This document shows, in pieces, positions 60,528-64,000 of a DNA stretch of 64,000 nucleotides. The stretch is taken from assembly GCA_015060695.1 (NCBI GenBank), contig SUYA01000009.1, positions 1 to 64,000 of the forward strand, in the 5' to 3' direction. A program made the translations under genes and the position numbers. The stretch's first letter is position 1. Each line of letters starts with the position of its first letter. Origin of the DNA: Mediterranea massiliensis (GTDB lineage Bacteria; Bacteroidota; Bacteroidia; Bacteroidales; Bacteroidaceae). The notes beneath the pieces were generated by a model. It saw only the letters and a list, made by a program, of their open reading frames with translations, did not search any database and had not been told where the DNA came from.

Positions 60528-60716
60528 CCCGTTCGAAATATGCGCTCCTACCGAGCAAACTGCGCACCTTTACCGAACAAACTCCGCACGTCAACCGTGT
60601 TTGTTGCGTACATTCCCGGCAGAAACAGTGCACCTTTCCGGCGGAAACATACTATCTTTTGCCCGAAAAGATACTAACTTCTGCCTCAAAAGTTGGTATC
60701 TTCCTCCGAAAAGGGG
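60528..60716. repeat. Degenerate array of about eight 22-bp units
   Basis: Motif CCG marks the start of each unit: 60551, 60573, 60595, 60616, 60638, 60663, 60684 and 60706, spacing 20-25 and mostly 22 bp. The first units read CCGAGCAAACTGCGCACCTT and CCGAACAAACTCCGCACG; the later ones shift to CCGAAAAGATACTAACTTCT-like sequence resembling 4202-4292. The rest of the intergenic region 60717-60990 shows nothing coding, except for AT-rich DNA and the promoter at 60991. Confidence 0.65.
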
Positions 60717-60990
60717 TGAAATCAACGAATATTTACACAGTTTTGCGTGTTAAAGAAGTGTTAAATCTCAACTTAGTTGCTTGATAGCAAACAAGATAAC
60801 TCATTTTTCGCTTTAAAATTTTCCACCGACCCCTACCTTGCTCCGAAATAAGCGATTCTCAGGCGGTTCGATTATCATTTTGTCAGCAGCTTACACTTTG
60901 TCAAAAAAGGGCAATTGCTTTACTTCCCCGCTGTCTTGACACCTTTATAAGATTTTATAATCATTTTTTTCAACGTAATATATATTTTTT

Positions 60991-60998
60991 TACCTTTG
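60991..60998 (+). promoter_or_regulatory. -7 box of the fifth beta-propeller gene
   Basis: TACCTTTG is a full -7 match, 45 bases before the start codon at 61044. The -33 position holds only T residues (60967-60970). Confidence 0.55.
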
Positions 60999-61043
60999 CC
61001 ATACCATATGAATGAATACATAAAGACAAATAAACATAAAATT

Positions 61044-62042
61044 ATGAATCGCAAAATCTTTTATTTCATCAGCATCCTGCTGTACTGCTCCTGCCAATCG
61101 GAGAAGAAAGAAGTAATCTACGAAACCATTCAACACCAACTGCTGAATGATGAGTTCATGACTCGCATGCCGGGTAATCTGTTGGTCAACGAGAAATACA
61201 TTGTTTGGGAAGACCCCTTTGCTCGCGACACCTTTGTCAACGTACACGACCGCACCACCGGCCAACTGCTGGGAAAGATGGGAAAAGTGGGTGAAGGCCC
61301 CGGTGAATTTATCACCGGCAGCATGAGCGGATACAGCATCGACAACAAGGTATTTGCCATCGATGTAAACGGAACCACCAAAGGATACCTCTCTATTGAC
61401 AGCCTGTTGGCCGGCAAGCAACCCCTGCAACTACTGACCGTAGAAGAGAAAGAGAGCCGTCCGGCACTGACGGAGATAGAAGCAGATGTTTTCTTCGGCA
61501 CTACCGAAGACGGTGAAGAAGACTACTTCAAGGCTAACATCCACGGCAAAGAATCCACCTTTGGAGTCTATCCCGTCAAGGAGGTGAAACAACACTTAGG
61601 CTGTGAATATGCCTACGATGCCCGCACCGGACACTTGGTGTGCAGCTCCTTCACCCTGCCCTATCTGGCACTGTACCAAAAGCAAGGAGAGAAGTTTGTC
61701 TTGAAATGGGAGCAAGCTCCTAAAGGTGGGTACAAAATGCAGAACGAACGGCTGGTGGCCGACAAAGGAGTGAGAGGCAGCATGGACGTTTCACTGACAA
61801 AAGATTACATTGCTGTACTAGCACACGACGACAAGGAAGAACTGCGAGAAGCTGCACAAACCACAGGAAGACAAGAAAGTGCCCTGCCACACACACTGCT
61901 GCTCTACGACTATAACGGCAACCTGCTGAAAGTTATCGAATTGGGAATGCGTGTGCTACGCATCGCATCCGATTGTTCCGGCAATACCCTCTATGCCATG
62001 GGACTGAATCCTGAATTTGCATTGGTGAAGTATGAACTGTAA
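61044..62042 (+). CDS. 6-bladed beta-propeller lipoprotein (fifth paralog)
   Basis: 332 residues from the ATG at 61044 (MNRKIFYFISILLYCSC), with the lipobox cysteine at residue 17; upstream in-frame codons to 60996 overlap the -7 box. The features repeat the family: VHDRTTGQLLGKMGKVGEGPGEFITG (the GxGPxE motif), YSIDNKVFAIDVNG, LLYDYNGNLLKVIELG, and a C-terminal IASDCSGNTLYAMGLNPEFALVKYEL. It stands alone, with its own promoter and no small peptide gene visible beside it. Function unknown. Confidence 0.78.
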   Translation: MNRKIFYFISILLYCSCQSEKKEVIYETIQHQLLNDEFMTRMPGNLLVNEKYIVWEDPFARDTFVNVHDRTTGQLLGKMGKVGEGPGEFITGSMSGYSIDNKVFAIDVNGTTKGYLSIDSLLAGKQPLQLLTVEEKESRPALTEIEADVFFGTTEDGEEDYFKANIHGKESTFGVYPVKEVKQHLGCEYAYDARTGHLVCSSFTLPYLALYQKQGEKFVLKWEQAPKGGYKMQNERLVADKGVRGSMDVSLTKDYIAVLAHDDKEELREAAQTTGRQESALPHTLLLYDYNGNLLKVIELGMRVLRIASDCSGNTLYAMGLNPEFALVKYEL

Positions 62043-62107
62043 AACCATAAGATTGCTATGCTTCTATCAGAAATAAAAAGACTCATCAAGAGCGATAAGA
62101 AAAACAG

Positions 62108-62149
62108 TGACGGCACAAGATTGCAATCTACGCAAATCTTGTGCCGTCA
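62108..62149. terminator. Bidirectional terminator between convergent genes
   Basis: TGACGGCACAAGATT (62108-62122) and AATCTTGTGCCGTCA (62135-62149) form a perfect 15-bp stem around a 12-base loop, between the propeller gene and the amido-synthetase gene. Confidence 0.85.
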
Positions 62150-62169
62150 GTATATCAAACTTAGTCTGC

Positions 62170-63678
62170 TTAATTCAATGCAAGCATCTCTTCTATGTGC
62201 TGACGAGTATTGCTTAATCGGGGCACTTTGTGTTGACCGCCCAATTTGCCTTTCTTCTCTAACCAGTCGTGGAAAAGATTTTTGCGTGCAATGATTACTT
62301 CCAACGGTTGCAAAGCCAAGTCATTCTGACGTTTGGCTTCGTAGTCGGAATTAATCTCCTGCAACGTATCGTCTAACACTTTTGCAAACTTCTTCAGGTC
62401 GTCGGGCATAACAGCAAACTCTATCAACCACTGATGACGACACTTCGCATTGGCATCCATAAAGACAGGAGCAGCCGAATAGTCCAGTATTTGTGCGCCT
62501 GTTTCGGCACATGCCTTGGCCAATCCTTTCTCGGCATTATCAACAATCAACTCTTCGCCAAAAGCGTTGATGAAGTGCTTGGTGCGTCCGGTGATTACAA
62601 ACTTATAGGGGTCTTTCTGTGTAAACTTAACGGTATCGCCTATGACATATCGCCACAAACCTGACGAAGTAGAGATGACCATGGCATAGTTCTTTCCTAT
62701 TTCCACCTCTTCCAAGCAGTAGATGTGCGGATTCTCTTTCTCAAGTTCTTCCAACGGAATGAACTCATAGAACACGCCGTAGTCTATCATCAGCAACATA
62801 GCGGGGTCATTAGGGTCGTTCTGTATCCCAAAGAATCCCTCACTGGCATTGTAAGTCTCTACATAATGCATCTTGCTGCTGCGAATTATCTCTTTGTATT
62901 GTTCACGATAGGGAGTAAAGGCCACACCGCCGTGGAAGAATACTTCCAAGTTAGGCCACACCTCTTCCAACCCTTGCTTACCGGTCTTTTCCAATATGTG
63001 CTTAATGAGCACCAGCATCCACGAAGGCACACCGCTCAGGTTGCTGACGTTGGCACCAATGGTTTCATTGGCAATGGCTTTCATCTTAGGTTCAAATTCG
63101 CTCATCAATGCCGTTTGTTTGCAAGGCACACGCACCAAGTTGACAGCCGAAGGAATGTTCTCTATCAAGATGGCCGAGAGATCGCCCACCAAACTGCGAT
63201 TGGTATTAAGGTTAGGTGCATGACTACCACCTAATATCAATCCTTTGCCTGAGAAGAAACGGCTTTCCGGATTTTGATGCAAATAGATGGCCACAGCATC
63301 TTGCCCACCTTTATAATGAGTATCTTTCAGTGCCTCCTTACTAACCGGTATGAATTTGCTCTTATCGTTGGTAGTACCCGACGATTTGGCAAACCAACGA
63401 ATTTCTGATGACCAAAGCAAATTCTGCTCACCGGCACGGATGCGTGATACATACGACTTTACTTCTTCGTAAGTCTGTATCGGAATATTTTTTTTGAAAT
63501 CCTCGTAGGTTTCTATGGCAGAATAGCGATGCGCCTTCCCCCATTCAGTGTTGGCCGCCTTGCGTACCAAACGCTGCATGACCTGACGTTGCAATTCACC
63601 TGCACAGGTGTTGTAACGCTCAATCTTCTTATAGCGAGGGGCAAAATAGATCTTATTCAGTAGTTTGGTTAAATTCAT
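62170..63678 (-). CDS. GH3-fold acyl-acid-amido synthetase (auxin-responsive GH3-like)
   Basis: 502 residues. The adenylation fold is recognised by IRWFAKSSGTTNDKSKFIPVS near 91 (phosphate loop with SSGTT), YNASEGFFGIQND near 281 (motif 2) and SSGLWRYVIGDTVKF near 343, where the ATP-binding Asp follows. The family, named for plant GH3 enzymes, activates a carboxylic acid as AMP ester and joins it to an amine. It is common in Bacteroidota, but its substrates there are not known. It is not related to glycoside hydrolase family 3. A possible -7 box is TAATTTTG at 63713-63706 (minus). Confidence 0.88.
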   Translation of the reverse strand: MNLTKLLNKIYFAPRYKKIERYNTCAGELQRQVMQRLVRKAANTEWGKAHRYSAIETYEDFKKNIPIQTYEEVKSYVSRIRAGEQNLLWSSEIRWFAKSSGTTNDKSKFIPVSKEALKDTHYKGGQDAVAIYLHQNPESRFFSGKGLILGGSHAPNLNTNRSLVGDLSAILIENIPSAVNLVRVPCKQTALMSEFEPKMKAIANETIGANVSNLSGVPSWMLVLIKHILEKTGKQGLEEVWPNLEVFFHGGVAFTPYREQYKEIIRSSKMHYVETYNASEGFFGIQNDPNDPAMLLMIDYGVFYEFIPLEELEKENPHIYCLEEVEIGKNYAMVISTSSGLWRYVIGDTVKFTQKDPYKFVITGRTKHFINAFGEELIVDNAEKGLAKACAETGAQILDYSAAPVFMDANAKCRHQWLIEFAVMPDDLKKFAKVLDDTLQEINSDYEAKRQNDLALQPLEVIIARKNLFHDWLEKKGKLGGQHKVPRLSNTRQHIEEMLALN

Positions 63679-63861
63679 TCTTTTCGTCTAAAATAAAATT
63701 TCGCGCAAAATTAATCTTATTTATCGGCATCGCTATCTTTTTTTCTCATTTTTTTCTACCTTTACAGCCTAATAGCGGTAGAAATAACAATTTTGTGTGT
63801 AAAAAGAACAATAATACCTCTACCGCATTCTATATAGTAGAACCAATAAAATGCTGTATAT

Positions 63862-64000
63862 ATGAGAATAGGAATCCTGACTTCAGGGGGTGACTGCCCC
63901 GGCATCAATGCCACAATACGTGGCGTGTGTAAAACTGCCATCAACCATTACGGTATGGAAGTGGTGGGCATTCATAGTGGCTTCCAAGGATTACTTACCA
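63862..64000 (+). CDS. pfkA: 6-phosphofructokinase (N-terminal part, runs off window)
   Basis: 46 complete codons from the ATG at 63862, reading [20 protein letters not shown] and then [25 protein letters not shown]. The GGDCPGxNAxIR motif is the ATP/PPi-binding glycine loop of the PfkA fold, and GFxGL is also conserved. It phosphorylates fructose 6-phosphate in glycolysis. Whether it uses ATP or pyrophosphate depends on residues outside the window. The upstream gap 63679-63861 is AT-rich and holds TACCTTTA at 63759-63766, a near -7 match. Confidence 0.9.
   Translation, partial: MRIGILTSGGDCPGINATIRGVCKTAINHYGMEVVGIHSGFQGLLT

Noticed and set aside
60410..60784. Plus-strand frame of 124 codons
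   Set aside because: It covers hairpins and the 22-bp array, and its peptide shows no protein-like pattern.

Overview
The window is chromosomal DNA from a gut-type Bacteroidota, almost certainly Bacteroides or a close relative. The evidence is the set of -7 boxes of the form TAnnTTTG (several with a TTTG-like -33 box about 20 bp upstream), near absence of Shine-Dalgarno sequences, many lipoprotein signals, a SusC/SusD polysaccharide-utilization locus, an NVEALA peptide with 6-bladed beta-propeller lipoproteins, and the HU / amidase / VirE-type / DUF4248 quartet. No transposase, rRNA operon or CRISPR array was seen. Both ends cut genes: an amidase at base 1 and a phosphofructokinase at base 64000.

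Layout. 1-4300: amidase and HU-like gene (minus), divergent from a VirE/DUF3987-type gene and a DUF4248 gene, with a 10-bp tandem array and an internal inverted repeat. 4300-14310: housekeeping genes (rnr, epimerase-like reductase, PAP2 membrane enzyme, dusB, U32 peptidase, thioesterase, dprA), interrupted at 9577-11321 by a two-gene lipoprotein cassette flanked by a 131-bp direct repeat of the dusB 5' end. 14358-18204: an array of three beta-propeller lipoproteins with one NVEALA peptide and two decayed fragments of paralogs. 18759-18917: a large imperfect palindrome built of 11-bp units, with a second copy at 44021-44191. 19055-33790: deacetylase, DUF2723 protein, GH88, second Dus, envelope proteins, cysS, a CAU tRNA, an Lrp-type regulator, two FKBP isomerases and a sirtuin. 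33800-40716: a small surface-glycan cluster (four glycosyltransferase-type genes, one Stealth phosphotransferase, one flippase), part of it AT-rich and probably acquired. 40727-49772: metG, O-methyltransferase, aroQ, xerD, a strongly expressed-looking OmpA-like/TPR lipoprotein, a TlpA-like protein without its cysteines, and comM. 49968-59864: a SusC/SusD/GH92/unknown locus with a convergent GH3, which together suggest use of mannose-containing glycans. 60387-64000: a 22-bp-periodic array, a fifth beta-propeller lipoprotein, a GH3-fold amido synthetase and the start of pfkA.

The strongest candidates for undescribed biology are the beta-propeller/NVEALA modules, which show signs of cassette insertion and tandem-array decay, and three families of helically phased intergenic repeats with 10, 11 and 22 bp periods. 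Family assignments come from reading the translations by eye; no database search was run.
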